This document shows, piece by piece, positions 34,971 through 44,468 of a stretch of 64,000 nt of DNA. The notes under the pieces are model-generated. The model had not been told where the DNA came from. It ran no database searches and saw only the letters and a list, made by a program, of their open reading frames with translations. The stretch covers positions 310,001 through 374,000 of the forward strand of contig NZ_CP012750.1 of the NCBI RefSeq assembly GCF_001302565.1, in the 5' to 3' direction. Each line of letters starts with the position of its first letter. The stretch's first letter is position 1. Origin of the DNA: Glutamicibacter halophytocola (GTDB lineage Bacteria; Actinomycetota; Actinomycetes; Actinomycetales; Micrococcaceae). The position numbers and the translations under genes were made by a program.

Positions 34971-35968
34971 TCAACGGCGCGCAGCTCGGGCTGCAGCCGT
35001 AGATGTCAAAGGGAGTGCATAACTATTGGGTACGGCAAAGCAATCCAGGAACGGGCATCCCACCCTTCAGGCCCACCGAATATGGCAGCGTCCGAGCACT
35101 ACCGGGCGTGTGTTCTCCTGGGGAACCCTTCTAGCATACCGGCCACTCCAGCAGCGCTTGCAGCGGACCCAGGGAGGGGACATACCGCCTTCGCGTCTCG
35201 TGCAGCAGATCCTGCCGCGGGCGCTATCTCTCAACCAGGTCCTCGGTTATCGACTGATACCGCGGCACATCTCACGTCTCATCGCACAGACCTGCCAGGA
35301 AGGCGCCAACCCACTGGCCCTCGGCCGCCAACAGTACGTCTTCCACCAGGTCAGCCACTGACGCCGGCACCTCGACCACTTGGCACCCAAGACCTACCAC
35401 GTCGCGTGTACCCCGCCGGCGCTCGCCGAGAAAGCAAGCACCCCGGCACCTGGTCGCTGCCTCGTGCCGGAGCCCTCTCGTCAAGGACGGTATGTCCCAA
35501 CCTTCGGGCAGCCAGGTGAAACCCGGAACAAAAGGGTAACCAGCAGCCGACATCCAAGAAAATCACCAGATGATGAATCATAAAAACACTGAAAAATCAG
35601 TAAATATACCCGTATAACCTAGAATTAAAATCTCGTAGTGCTGCACGCTAAGCGAAGCTCGATCCACCACCAGTGGCACCTTGAACACACCAGGCAGGGA
35701 TACCTAAGACATACCGCCACAGCATTCTACCTGCAGCAGATCTCCGCCCTGGCCACCCCATGGGGGACATACCGCCCCTACGGTAGAACGTTCCTCCAGG
35801 CGGCGAGAACCGCAACCAGACCAACCGCACACACCTCCCGCGCCACCAACCCAGCAACCAGCCACAGAACACGCGCAGAGCCCCGCTAGCGCTCGCCGAT
35901 GGGTGGTTGGAGTGCTGTGGGCATGGCGAAGGCCGGGAAATCCTGGTTTCCCGGCTTTAGGAGGATGG
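34971..35968. repeat. repeat region 7
   Basis: Motifs: GGGGACATACC 35176-35186 with GCAGCAGATCCTG following, AGTACGTC near 35333, GCGCTCGCCG 35419-35428, GGTATGTCCC 35489-35498, a short AT-rich gap 35570-35640, then GGGGACATACC 35763-35773 and GCGCTCGCCG 35889-35898. This is the last copy; the motifs stop at the DUF932 pseudogene and none is seen in the core genes beyond. Confidence 0.7.
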
Positions 35969-36860
35969 CTAGGCGTTAGCGAGAGCGAAGGCTTGGTGTT
36001 TTGAGGTTGACGGAGTTCTTGCCGAGGCTGGAGAGGGCACGGGCGGTGTTTTCGTCGTCTGCCCACTGGTTGCGCTGGGTCGGTGCGTAGTGGTCGATGT
36101 ATTCGGTGACTGCCTGGTATCCAGCCCAGCGGGTGCCCCGGATAGGGTCGTTGGTGCTGGCTTCAGTGAAGAGGAAGTCGGGGTGTTGCGCTTTTCGCGG
36201 TAGGTGTCGTGGACGCGGGTGGTGGCGTCCTTAGATGGGGCAGGGAAGGGATTTTCGAAGTATTTGCGGAAGTGGTCTTCTGCCATGGTCTGCTGGATCA
36301 TTTGCTCGGCTGCCAGCTGGAACGGGTCTTGGAACTTGAATGCGAGGCTCAGAGCTTGGCGGGCTGCTGCGATGTTGCTCTTGGCGCTGCGCGTGTGGCG
36401 GATGGAGAAGGTGCCGACCGCGTTATTCATCGCTGCGCGTTTGGTGTTGGCGCAGACTACGCGGATTGGGGTGACAACGAAGCGGAATGGTGCGGAGCCG
36501 TCGCGGCTGCTCATTGCTGCGATGTAGAGGTCTACGCGGTCGACGTCGCCGACGAGCGTGTGCTCGGGCAGTTTCATGGTGACGAAGACTTCCCGGCCAC
36601 CGCGTATGGAATCGGCGGTTTCGAAGTGGGTGCCTGATTGGTCGAGAAGCTGGTTGAGCAGCTCGGTGTGTTCCTCGTTCTGGATTGTATCGCAGGCCTT
36701 GCATACGATGCTCAGGGGTTCACGGTGGCCGGTGAAAGGAATGGTTGGCACGGTGGCGCTTTTCCGGTGCGGTTCAGATGGAGCTCGTTGGCGTCGGTGC
36801 CCGTGCTGGCAACGGGTAATTGCGCACGGCGAAGAATGTTGAGCGCCAACCTGCGTGGGG
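35969..36860 (-). pseudogene. frameshifted DUF932 (phage/plasmid-like) gene
   Basis: The middle of the gene is good DUF932/TIGR03299 sequence: NEEHTELLNQLLDQSG, GGREVFVTMKLPEH, TPIRVVCANTKRAAM. Towards the 3' end the family sequence moves to another frame (DFLFTEASTNDPIRGTRWAG, then YQAVTEYIDHYAPTQRNQWA) and returns for the final QAFALANA-stop, so two compensating indels are needed. The 5' part is also split among frames: GWRSTFFAVRNYPL appears in one, GHREPLSIVCKACDTIQ in another. DUF932 proteins are typical of plasmids and phages. This marks the right edge of the island. As written, a protein could be made from one frame but with a scrambled C-terminal third. Confidence 0.75.
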
Positions 36861-36891
36861 TCATTCTCTTGCACCGCTTGATGGCCGCTCG

Positions 36892-38193
36892 TCAATTATT
36901 TTCGACGTCTAAAGCCGCAGGGCCGTCAATGAGCGGGTGCTCCGCTTCGTCGCGGGCAAATTTTCCAGCCCACCACGCAATGACGCCAAACACCGGTGAA
37001 GCCAGGCCTGCGATGATGAAAATCGCCTGCAAGCTCAGGACTTGGGTCAGTGGTCCAGCCGCTGCCATGGATAGCGGCATCAATGCCAGCGAAACGAAAA
37101 AGTCCAAGCTGGAGATCCTGCCCAGCAGGTGGCGGGGCACTCGGCGTTGCAACAGCGTTCCCCAGATGACCATGCCCACAGCGTCGGTGATGCCGAATGC
37201 CAGGAGAATGGCAAAGAGCATCCATGCTTCTTCGGCATAGCCCACCAAGGCCAGCGGCAACGTTCCCAGACACCAGCAGGCTGTCATCAGGCTCAGATAC
37301 CGGCGCGGGAATTTAGCGGAGGCGATCAGCAGCGAGCCGAGTGCTGATCCGAGGCCGAAGAAAGCCAGGGCGAAACTGAAGAGCTTGGCGTCCCCGTGCA
37401 GATTATCGCTGACGATAAAGGGCAGCAGAACTTCGAAAGGCCCAATGAAGGTGAACACGGAGACGACCGAAAACAGCAAGGTCCACAGCAGCCAGCGGGT
37501 GCGCGTCGTATAGCCGATGCCTTCGCGCAGCTGCTGGAGGATGCCCGGCTGCGGTTGGCCGTCCGCCGGACCCGTCGCGTTATATGCGTCCCGGCTGGGG
37601 ATCGTGCGCAGCATCAGCAAGGCGAGCAGGTGAACCAGTGCCACGCCAATGATGGCGTGGGCTGGGGACAGGGCTGCCACCACGAATCCTGCGGTCATCG
37701 GGCCCAAGGCAGTGTGCACCACGGGGCGCACGGTTCCTTCCAAGCCATTGGCGGCCAGGAGCTGTTCGGATGGCAACATCTTGGGCAGCAAGGCGGAGTA
37801 CGCAGGGTAGAAAAATGCTGAACCTGAACCGATGAGAAATCCAGCCACCATCAGATGCCACAGTTCCAGTGCGCCGCTGATGGCCAGCACCGCGGTGATG
37901 CTCATCAGCACAAAGGAAAAGGTTTCCACCAGCACCACGATGCGCCGGCAGGAATGCCGGTCGGCCATGATCCCGCCCAAGAGGACAAAACACAGCAGGC
38001 CTACGGCATTGGCGGTGGCCACCATTGAAAGTTCCACCGGCCCGCCGCCCAAGCGACGCACCTGGTAGACCATGGCCACGGTCCACATGCCCGCGGCGAA
38101 AGTCGACAGGACAAGAGCGCTAGCCAGCAGGGCATAATCGCGGACGGCGAAAGGCTTGACGAGGCGCAGCGCGGAGGTCTTGAGCGCGCTCAT
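36892..38193 (-). CDS. MFS transporter (MFS_3-type exporter)
   Basis: A 433-residue major facilitator with about twelve hydrophobic segments. Seen: the N-half GGIMADRHSCRRIVVLVE loop (the MFS motif-A place between spans 2 and 3), GSGSAFFYPAYSALLPKML in the EntS-like pattern, and GRISSLDFFVSLALMPLS in the C-half. This subgroup is mostly exporters of drugs or siderophores; the substrate is not readable. Its stop is adjacent to the DUF932 pseudogene, and its GC-rich codon use is like the core genes, so the island boundary falls here. It is convergent with nothing and cotranscribed with nothing visible. Confidence 0.82.
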   Translation of the reverse strand: MSALKTSALRLVKPFAVRDYALLASALVLSTFAAGMWTVAMVYQVRRLGGGPVELSMVATANAVGLLCFVLLGGIMADRHSCRRIVVLVETFSFVLMSITAVLAISGALELWHLMVAGFLIGSGSAFFYPAYSALLPKMLPSEQLLAANGLEGTVRPVVHTALGPMTAGFVVAALSPAHAIIGVALVHLLALLMLRTIPSRDAYNATGPADGQPQPGILQQLREGIGYTTRTRWLLWTLLFSVVSVFTFIGPFEVLLPFIVSDNLHGDAKLFSFALAFFGLGSALGSLLIASAKFPRRYLSLMTACWCLGTLPLALVGYAEEAWMLFAILLAFGITDAVGMVIWGTLLQRRVPRHLLGRISSLDFFVSLALMPLSMAAAGPLTQVLSLQAIFIIAGLASPVFGVIAWWAGKFARDEAEHPLIDGPAALDVENN

Positions 38194-38274
38194 TCAAACT
38201 CCTACGTTAGTGCGTAAGTATCATCATCCGCTAAGTGATTGAGTTCTGTCAATCAGTATTTTGGCCACAAAAAA

Positions 38275-38302
38275 CGGGGAACAAGCCATGGCTTGTTCCC
38301 CG
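38275..38302 (-). terminator. rho-independent terminator of the fru-pts operon
   Basis: Perfect 28-bp palindrome (14-base arms, CGGGGAACAAGCCA and complement) followed on the minus strand by TTTTTTGTGG, 17 bases after the ptsH stop. Confidence 0.92.
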
Positions 38303-38319
38303 GATTTTCGAACTAGGAA

Positions 38320-38598
38320 TTACTCAGCGTCGTGATCGGTCTCCAAGATGGTGACCAGCTGATCCAGTGCGGCATCTGCGCCGTCGCCCTCGGCACGCAG
38401 CACCACGGTGGTACCGTGCTCGGCGCCCAGGCCCATCAGCGACAGGATGCTCGAGGCATCCATTGCGTCTTCTGCTGGTTCGCCTTCCAGTGCGATGGTG
38501 ACTTCTACCGGAAGCTCTGAAGCGGCTTCGGCGAAGATAGCTGCCGGGCGGGCGTGCAGGCCGACGCGGCTGCCGATAATTGCTTTACGTTCTGCCAT
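38320..38598 (-). CDS. ptsH: phosphocarrier protein HPr
   Basis: A 92-residue HPr. GLHARPAAIF holds the phosphorylated His (His16 here) of the PTS relay, and MDASSILSLMGLG is the Ser46 region. Role: takes phosphate from enzyme I and passes it to sugar-specific EIIA domains in the cytoplasm. Last gene of the operon, 53 bases after ptsI, with its own ribosome site (AAGGAGC) and followed by a terminator. Confidence 0.95.
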   Translation of the reverse strand: MAERKAIIGSRVGLHARPAAIFAEAASELPVEVTIALEGEPAEDAMDASSILSLMGLGAEHGTTVVLRAEGDGADAALDQLVTILETDHDAE

Positions 38599-38651
38599 GA
38601 TGGGCTCCTTCAGGATCTTGTGAACGGTCGTCTGGGATAAATTCTAGTGGC

Positions 38652-40334
38652 CTACAGGCCGAAGCGGTCCAATTCGCTCAGCTCAGCGCGCACCGCGCTG
38701 CGGGCCAGTTCGGCCGACGGCGCATCCAGGGCCATCTTGGCCAAACGCTGCGCCTTGGCGAAGTCCACGGTGCGCAAGACCGCCGAGACCGGAGCCAAGG
38801 CGCGCTTGTTCATGGACAGGGTGGTGACACCCAAGCCCACCAGCACCACGGCCAGGGCCGGGTCGGCAGCGGCTTCGCCGCACACGCCCACCGGCTTGCC
38901 GCCGGCGCTTTGCGCACCGGCGGTGGTGGCAGCCACCATGTGCAGCACAGCAGGCTGCCATGGATCATTGAGCTCGGCCAAGGTGCCCAGCTGCCGGTCC
39001 GCAGCCATGGTGTACTGGGTCAAGTCGTTGGTGCCAATGGACACGAAATCACAGCGCTGCAGGATCTGGCCGGCCAGTACCGCTGCCGATGGGACCTCGA
39101 TCATGGTTCCGGCGGTGGCCAGGCCAGCGGCCCGGGCCATCTTTGCGAAATCTTCAGCCTCGGCCGGGGTGGAGATCATCGGTGCCATCACCCAGACATC
39201 AGCGTCGTGCTCGCTGGTGGCTTGCGCGATGGCCTTGAGCTGGCGCTCCAGCACGCCGGGGCTGGACAGGTCGGTGCGGTAGCCGCGCACACCCAGCGCA
39301 GGGTTTGGCTCGCTGGAATCGGTCAGGAATGGCAGCGGCTTATCGGCGCCGGCATCCAGGGTGCGAACCACCACTTTCTTGCCGCCGAAGGCCGCAAAAA
39401 CAGCGCCGTATGCGGAAACCTGCTCTTCATGGGTCGGTTCCTTTTCCTTGCCCAGGAAGCAGAATTCGGTGCGCAGCAGGCCCACGCCCTCGGCGCCGGC
39501 GGCGGCGGCCAGCTGCGCGTCCTCGCCGCTGCCCACATTGGACAGCAGCGGCACGCGATAGCCATCGGAAAGCTGGCCGGTGCCGGTGAAGTCCGGAAGG
39601 ACTTCGCGGTTGGCGTAGGTCGCCGCCAGGTGCTCTTCGGCAGCGCTGGGGTCGGTGATCACCAGGCCGTCGATGCCATCGACAAAAACATAGTCCCCGT
39701 CGGCCAGCTCAACGGTGTCCGGTGCGGCAACAATGGCCGGCAGGCCCAGCGAGCGGGCAATGATCGCGGTGTGCGACTGCGGCCCGCCATCGGAGGTGAC
39801 CAGGGCCAGCACCTTGGCCGGATCCAGGGTTGCGGTGTCCGCCGGGGCTAGATCCACGGCGACCAGGATGAACGGCTGGTCCGAATCCGGGATGCCCGGG
39901 GCCGGGACGCCACGCAGCTCTGCAACGATGCGGGCACGGACATCCAGCACGTCCCCGGCGCGTTCGGCCATGTAGCCGCCCAGCGCGGTCAGCTGGGTCG
40001 CTACCGCGTCGGCCGCTTCCCAGATGGCCGATTCGGCGCAGGTGCCACCGGCAACCAGCTTGGTCGCCGACTTGATCAGGCTCCGGTCGCTGGCCATCAA
40101 TGCGGTGGCCTTCAGCACGGCCTGCGCATCCCCGGTTGCGAGCGCAGCGCGTTCCTTGAGCCCGGTGGCCACGGCTTTGGAGGCCTCGGCCAGGCGCTGG
40201 GTTTCCTCTTCGGGGCTCACGCCCTGCGGCAGCGGCGCGCCATCTGCCGGGGCGAGGATTGGCTCAGGCATGCGGCGCACGTGTCCGATGACGCGTCCGG
40301 CGCTGACGCCTACTCCGGTGAACTGCTTGCTCAT
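38652..40334 (-). CDS. ptsI: PTS enzyme I (phosphoenolpyruvate-protein phosphotransferase)
   Basis: A 560-residue enzyme I of normal length. Seen: the N-terminal HPr-binding region, the swivelling His domain with GGPQSHTAIIARSLGLPAIV (active His), and the PEP-binding barrel with GVGLLRTEFCF, VVVRTLDAGADKPLPF, FVSIGTNDLTQYTMAADR and the cysteine motif GVCGEAAADP. It catalyses PEP to HPr phosphate transfer, the first step for all PTS sugars. It overlaps fruA by 4 bases, so the general PTS genes are driven by the fructose operon here, an arrangement known in some actinobacteria. Confidence 0.96.
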   Translation of the reverse strand: MSKQFTGVGVSAGRVIGHVRRMPEPILAPADGAPLPQGVSPEEETQRLAEASKAVATGLKERAALATGDAQAVLKATALMASDRSLIKSATKLVAGGTCAESAIWEAADAVATQLTALGGYMAERAGDVLDVRARIVAELRGVPAPGIPDSDQPFILVAVDLAPADTATLDPAKVLALVTSDGGPQSHTAIIARSLGLPAIVAAPDTVELADGDYVFVDGIDGLVITDPSAAEEHLAATYANREVLPDFTGTGQLSDGYRVPLLSNVGSGEDAQLAAAAGAEGVGLLRTEFCFLGKEKEPTHEEQVSAYGAVFAAFGGKKVVVRTLDAGADKPLPFLTDSSEPNPALGVRGYRTDLSSPGVLERQLKAIAQATSEHDADVWVMAPMISTPAEAEDFAKMARAAGLATAGTMIEVPSAAVLAGQILQRCDFVSIGTNDLTQYTMAADRQLGTLAELNDPWQPAVLHMVAATTAGAQSAGGKPVGVCGEAAADPALAVVLVGLGVTTLSMNKRALAPVSAVLRTVDFAKAQRLAKMALDAPSAELARSAVRAELSELDRFGL

Positions 40335-42346
40335 GCTGCGACCTTTGCCGGTTCAGCGGCTCCGACAGGAGCCTTGCGTACATACTTCTTCAGAACGATA
40401 ACCACTGCTGCTGAGACAACCGTACCAATCAAGGTGGCCAGCAGGAACAGCGGCCAGGTGTTGTTCATGGCGAAGAAGACGAAGATGCCGCCGTGCGGGG
40501 CCTGGCTGACCACGTTGAAGCTCATGATCAGCGAGCCGGTGACACCGGCGCCGACCATCGAGGCCGGGATCACGCGCAGCGGATCGGCAGCCGCGAAGGG
40601 AATGGCGCCTTCGGAAATGAATGCCGCGCCCAGCAGCCAGGCGGCCTTGCCGTTTTCGCGCTCTGCCTCGGTGAACAGCTTGGCGCTGATGGTGGTGGCC
40701 AGGGCCATCGCCAGCGGCGGAACCATGCCGGCGGCCATGACGGCAGCCATGATCATCATCGGGGCGGGGTTATCGGCCAGCGATGCGGTACCCAGTCCGG
40801 CCACGGCGAAGGAGTACGCCACCTTGTTCACTGGTCCGCCGAGGTCGACGGCCATCATCAGGCCGAGCACCAGGCCGAGCACGGCTGCGGCGGTGCCGGA
40901 CATGCCCGAAAGCCAGTTGTTCAAGGCTTCGGTCAGCTTGGCAATCGGACCGCCGAGGAACAGGAACATCAAGCCCGAGGCGATGATCGAGCCCAGCAGC
41001 GGCACGATGACCACGGGCATCAGCCCGCGCATCCAGCGTGGAACATTCCACGAGTTGATCCAGCGGCAGGCCAGGCCGGCGATCAAGCCGCCGACGATGC
41101 CGCCGATGAACCCGGCTCCCATGAAGCCGGCCACCGCGCCTGCGGTGAAGCCCGGCGCGATGCCCGGGCGGTCGGCGTAGGCGTAGGCGATGTAGCCGGC
41201 CAGCGCCGGAACCAGGAAGCCCATGGACAGGCCACCGATCTTGAACGCCACCGCGCCGAGGTAGGCCAGCAGGCCGGCATCGGGCAGGTTGAACAGGGTG
41301 TTCTCGGTCAGGTACTGGTCGGCCACATCGGTGATGGCGTAGCCGCCGAGCAAGAAGCCCAGCGCGATCAGCAGGCCGCCACCAGCGACAAACGGAATCA
41401 TGTAGGAGACACCGGTGAGCAGGGCGCGCTTGAGGCCCGCGCCGAAGGACTCGGAGCCGTTCTTCTCCTCGGACGTTGCGGTGGTCCCGGCGGGAACACG
41501 GCGGGCCTGCGGATCCTCGGAGGCCGCGATGGCGTCGTTGATCAGCTTTTCCGGCTCATCGATGCCGCGCTTGACCGGAACCTGGATGACCGGCTTGCCG
41601 GCGAAGCGGCCGCGGTCGCGCACATCCACGTCCACCGCGAAGATCACGGCGTCAGCGGCCTCGATCACCGCTGGGTCCAGCGGGGTGGAACCCGAGGAGC
41701 CCTGGGTTTCCACGGCGAAGTCCACGCCCATTTCCTCGGCGGTCTGGGCCAGCGAGTCGGCGGCCATGTAGGTGTGGGCGATGCCGGTAGGGCAGGCGGT
41801 GACCGCAACGATCGACTTCTTCTTGGGAGCGCCGACGGCTGCCTCAGCGGCCGGGGCCGGAGCAGCGGCCGCCGGGGCAGGGGCTGCGGCAGGGGCGTCG
41901 GAAACGACGTCGCGGACCAGTTCAACGATCTGCGCTTCACTCTGCGCGGCACGCAAGGAGGCGGTGAAGGACTTCTTCACCAGCGCGCGGGCGAGCTTGG
42001 AAAGCAGCTTGAGGTGGGCCTGGTCGGCGCCATCCGGAGCGGCGATGAAGAAGACCAGGTCGGCCTCGCCGTCCTTGGCACCGAAGTCCACCTTCGGGTT
42101 CAGGCGGGCCATGGCCAAGGTGGGCACGGTCACCGCTGCCGAACGGCAATGCGGAATGGCAATGCCGCCGGGAACGCCGGTGGCGGTCTTGGCTTCGCGG
42201 GCCTTGCCGTCGGCGGCCAGGGCGCCGGCATCGGTGGCACGGCCCTGTTCGGCAACCAGTGACGCCAGCTTTTCGATGACCTCGCCCGTGCTGTTGCCCA
42301 GATCGGCATCGAGCAGCACGAGCTCTGCGGTGATTAGTTCACTCAT
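40331..42346 (-). CDS. fruA: PTS fructose transporter EIIABC
   Basis: A 671-residue fused transporter. EIIA (about 1-150) has GIAIPHCRSAAV with the phosphorylated His. EIIB (about 175-275) has VAVTACPTGIAHTYMAA with the phosphorylated Cys. EIIC (about 305-660) has many hydrophobic segments, with ARRVPAGT in the linker. It takes up fructose as fructose 1-phosphate. An Ala/Pro-rich linker joins A and B. Coupled to fruK by an ATGA overlap. Confidence 0.96.
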   Translation of the reverse strand: MSELITAELVLLDADLGNSTGEVIEKLASLVAEQGRATDAGALAADGKAREAKTATGVPGGIAIPHCRSAAVTVPTLAMARLNPKVDFGAKDGEADLVFFIAAPDGADQAHLKLLSKLARALVKKSFTASLRAAQSEAQIVELVRDVVSDAPAAAPAPAAAAPAPAAEAAVGAPKKKSIVAVTACPTGIAHTYMAADSLAQTAEEMGVDFAVETQGSSGSTPLDPAVIEAADAVIFAVDVDVRDRGRFAGKPVIQVPVKRGIDEPEKLINDAIAASEDPQARRVPAGTTATSEEKNGSESFGAGLKRALLTGVSYMIPFVAGGGLLIALGFLLGGYAITDVADQYLTENTLFNLPDAGLLAYLGAVAFKIGGLSMGFLVPALAGYIAYAYADRPGIAPGFTAGAVAGFMGAGFIGGIVGGLIAGLACRWINSWNVPRWMRGLMPVVIVPLLGSIIASGLMFLFLGGPIAKLTEALNNWLSGMSGTAAAVLGLVLGLMMAVDLGGPVNKVAYSFAVAGLGTASLADNPAPMMIMAAVMAAGMVPPLAMALATTISAKLFTEAERENGKAAWLLGAAFISEGAIPFAAADPLRVIPASMVGAGVTGSLIMSFNVVSQAPHGGIFVFFAMNNTWPLFLLATLIGTVVSAAVVIVLKKYVRKAPVGAAEPAKVAA

Positions 42347-43323
42347 GACTCGGTTCCTTGCGTTGAAGTAAGTTCGTCGACGGTGACGGCGTCAACGGTG
42401 AGATCGGATTCTGTAGGGATGGTGGAGCCTGGCAGCTGCGTGGCGGCAGCCCCGTAGGCGACGGCGTTTTTCAGCCGTTCAGGGGCGCTGGCCCCTGCAA
42501 CATCTGCCAGCAGGTAGCCAGCCAGCGAGGAATCGCCGGCCCCCACCGTGCTGCGCGGGGTGATCGGGGTGTGCGATCCGTGCCAGACGCCCTGCTTGGT
42601 GACCAGCAGCGCGCCCTGGGCGCCCAGGGTGGCCAGGACCGCGCCGATGCCCGTCTCCAGCAGCTTCTTGGCGCAGTCGGTGGCCAGCTCTATCGAGCCT
42701 TCCAGCGCCGCTTCGTCGTAGCCTCCGACCAGTTCAGCCAGCTCTTCGGCATTGGGCTTGATCAGATCGGGGATGTGCTGCGCGCTGTGGGCGAAGAGCT
42801 CGGTCAAGGGAGCGCCGGAGGTGTCCACCGCGATCTTCGGGCACTTCCCGCCCAGGCTGGTGCGCAGTTGCGCGGTGAGCTGGGCGTAGAAGTCTGCGGG
42901 GCCTGACGGCGGCAGCGAACCGGCCAGCACCAGCCAGTCGGCGCCGGCGGCCTCCTCGGCTACCAGGCCGCCGAGCTCTGCCAGCTGCTGCGCGGTCAGG
43001 GCCGGACCGGGTTCGTTGATCTTGGTGGTGGTGCCATCGGGATCGGTCAGGGTGATATTGGTGCGCAGCGGCTCGGTGATCGACAGGGTGCGGTGGGCCA
43101 GCTTGTCGCTGGACAGCGCGGTGATCAGCGGATCGGTGCTCGCGCCGGGCAGCACTGCCAGGGTCGGCACGCCGGCCGCGGCGATGGCGCGCGAGACATT
43201 GACGCCCTTGCCCGCTGCCTGCACGTGGCTGGCGGTGGCGCGCTGCACCGCGCCGTGCGAGAGCGGTTCGCCCAGTTCAATGGTCTTGTCCAGGGCCGGG
43301 TTGACGGTCAGGGTGACAATCAC
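42343..43323 (-). CDS. fruK: 1-phosphofructokinase
   Basis: A 326-residue PfkB-family kinase. Seen: N-terminal TLTVNPALDKTIEL, the mid motif AAGKGVNVSRAIAAAG (PfkB signature 1), and STVGAGDSSLAGYL with the catalytic Asp (signature 2). It converts fructose 1-phosphate to fructose 1,6-bisphosphate, the step after FruA. Overlaps fruR and fruA by 4 bases each. Confidence 0.95.
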   Translation of the reverse strand: MIVTLTVNPALDKTIELGEPLSHGAVQRATASHVQAAGKGVNVSRAIAAAGVPTLAVLPGASTDPLITALSSDKLAHRTLSITEPLRTNITLTDPDGTTTKINEPGPALTAQQLAELGGLVAEEAAGADWLVLAGSLPPSGPADFYAQLTAQLRTSLGGKCPKIAVDTSGAPLTELFAHSAQHIPDLIKPNAEELAELVGGYDEAALEGSIELATDCAKKLLETGIGAVLATLGAQGALLVTKQGVWHGSHTPITPRSTVGAGDSSLAGYLLADVAGASAPERLKNAVAYGAAATQLPGSTIPTESDLTVDAVTVDELTSTQGTES

Positions 43324-44096
43324 GCGATCACAACCTCTACATCTGCGGCTTCCAGGGCAGCGGCGAGTTCCTCGCCGGGCTGCTGGTCGGTCACCAGGGT
43401 GTCAATGGATTCCAGGCGGGCAAAGCAGACCAGGGTTTCCTGGTCGAACTTGGAGCTGTCGGCCAGCAGCACCACGCGGCGTGCGCTATTAACCAGCGCA
43501 CGCTTCACGGCGGCTTCCAGCGGATCCGGGGTGCTCAGGCCAAATTCTGCGTGCAGCCCGTTGGTGCCGATGAAGGCGATGTCTGCGCGGTGCCGCGAGT
43601 ATTCCTCAACGGTTTGCGCCCCGGAGGTGGCCCCGGTCAGGCCCCGGACGCGTCCGCCGATGAGCTCCAGGATGACGGCCTGGCTCTGGACCAGGACCGA
43701 AGCAATAGGCAGCGCGTGGGTGATGACGACCAAGCCGGCGCTGGCGTTGGTGCGCAGCATGCGCTCGGCGAGGAACTCGGTGGTGGTGCCGGCGTCGATG
43801 ATGACCGAGGCGTCCGAGACCGGCAGCAGGCTCAAGGCGCGCTGGGCGATGCGGGACTTGGCATCGGAGTGGATGGCGGTGCGCACCAGGTGGCTTTCCT
43901 CGCGGGTGCTTGCCTCGGTGGTGGTGACCGCTCCGCCGTGGACGCGGCGCAAGAAGTTTTCCGATTCGAGCTGGGCCAGGTCGCGGCGGACCGTTTCCCG
44001 GGTGATCTCGAAGCGTTCGGACAGCTGCGCGACGGAAACTTTTCCGTCGGTCTCAAGCTGCTCGACGATCAGCCGGTGTCGTTCTTCGGCGAACAT
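43320..44096 (-). CDS. fruR: DeoR-family regulator of the fructose operon
   Basis: A 258-residue DeoR protein. The N-terminal helix-turn-helix is seen in ERHRLIVEQLETDGKVSVAQ and RFEITRETVRRDL, followed by RRVHGGAV. The C-terminal sugar-phosphate sensor has IIDAGTTTEFLAERM and DIAFIGTNGLHAEFGLS. ATG 44096 with GGAGG 6 bases upstream is preferred to the longer TTG start. Likely effector: fructose 1-phosphate. It is the first gene of the operon it should control. Confidence 0.92.
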   Translation of the reverse strand: MFAEERHRLIVEQLETDGKVSVAQLSERFEITRETVRRDLAQLESENFLRRVHGGAVTTTEASTREESHLVRTAIHSDAKSRIAQRALSLLPVSDASVIIDAGTTTEFLAERMLRTNASAGLVVITHALPIASVLVQSQAVILELIGGRVRGLTGATSGAQTVEEYSRHRADIAFIGTNGLHAEFGLSTPDPLEAAVKRALVNSARRVVLLADSSKFDQETLVCFARLESIDTLVTDQQPGEELAAALEAADVEVVIA

Positions 44097-44411
44097 AGTG
44101 TGCCTCCGCAATCCCTCATGACCTGCACCACATGAATCTGTGTTTCCATGACTTTATGCCCGATTGCGTGGGAACGTCAAGCTAATAGTGATGGAATTTT
44201 GGGCTAAGTGGCATATTGGCGTGGGATTGGTTGGCATTGTGCCAAGTAGATGGTCTGTACGCTGAGAAAATCAGCTTTAAATAGTTTGCTTTGGCTGTCC
44301 CCCGGACGTTCAATAGTGGCGGTTAAAGGGGTGCGCGGCATAGCAAGGCCCGCCTCGATGTGCGTGCCTGGCGGCACGGCGGAATATTGCGCTGAATCCT
44401 CCTGGAAATGG
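44097..44411. promoter_or_regulatory. fru operon promoter region
   Basis: AT-richer intergenic with the fruR promoter near its right-hand start (reading minus strand). The open frames inside lack ribosome sites and family features. No clear operator palindrome was found. Confidence 0.45.
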
Positions 44412-44448
44412 CGAGTGGCGGACAACCATAAAGGTTGTCCGCCACTCG
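44412..44448. terminator. strong hairpin terminator between metY-side operon and fruR
   Basis: Perfect 16-bp stem (44412-44427 and 44433-44448) with loop ATAAA, 20 bases past the stop of the CoA-binding gene. The T-tract is weak. Confidence 0.8.
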
Positions 44449-44468
44449 AACCAGCTGCCTGGGATCGC

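Noticed and set aside
17220..35898. CRISPR array
   Set aside because: Motifs are short, irregularly spaced over kilobases, in both orientations, and no cas gene is present.
17220..35898. Classical integron cassette array
   Set aside because: No GTTRRRY/RYYYAAC core pairs and no IntI-type recombinase in the window; kept only as an analogy.
40493..42262. Long plus-strand frame opposite fruA, and similar frames opposite ptsI and katG
   Set aside because: Shadow frames of GC-rich genes; the opposite strand has unmistakable PTS and catalase motifs.
44204..44425. 73-codon minus-strand frame upstream of fruR
   Set aside because: Overlaps the strong hairpin at 44412-44448 and has no family features.
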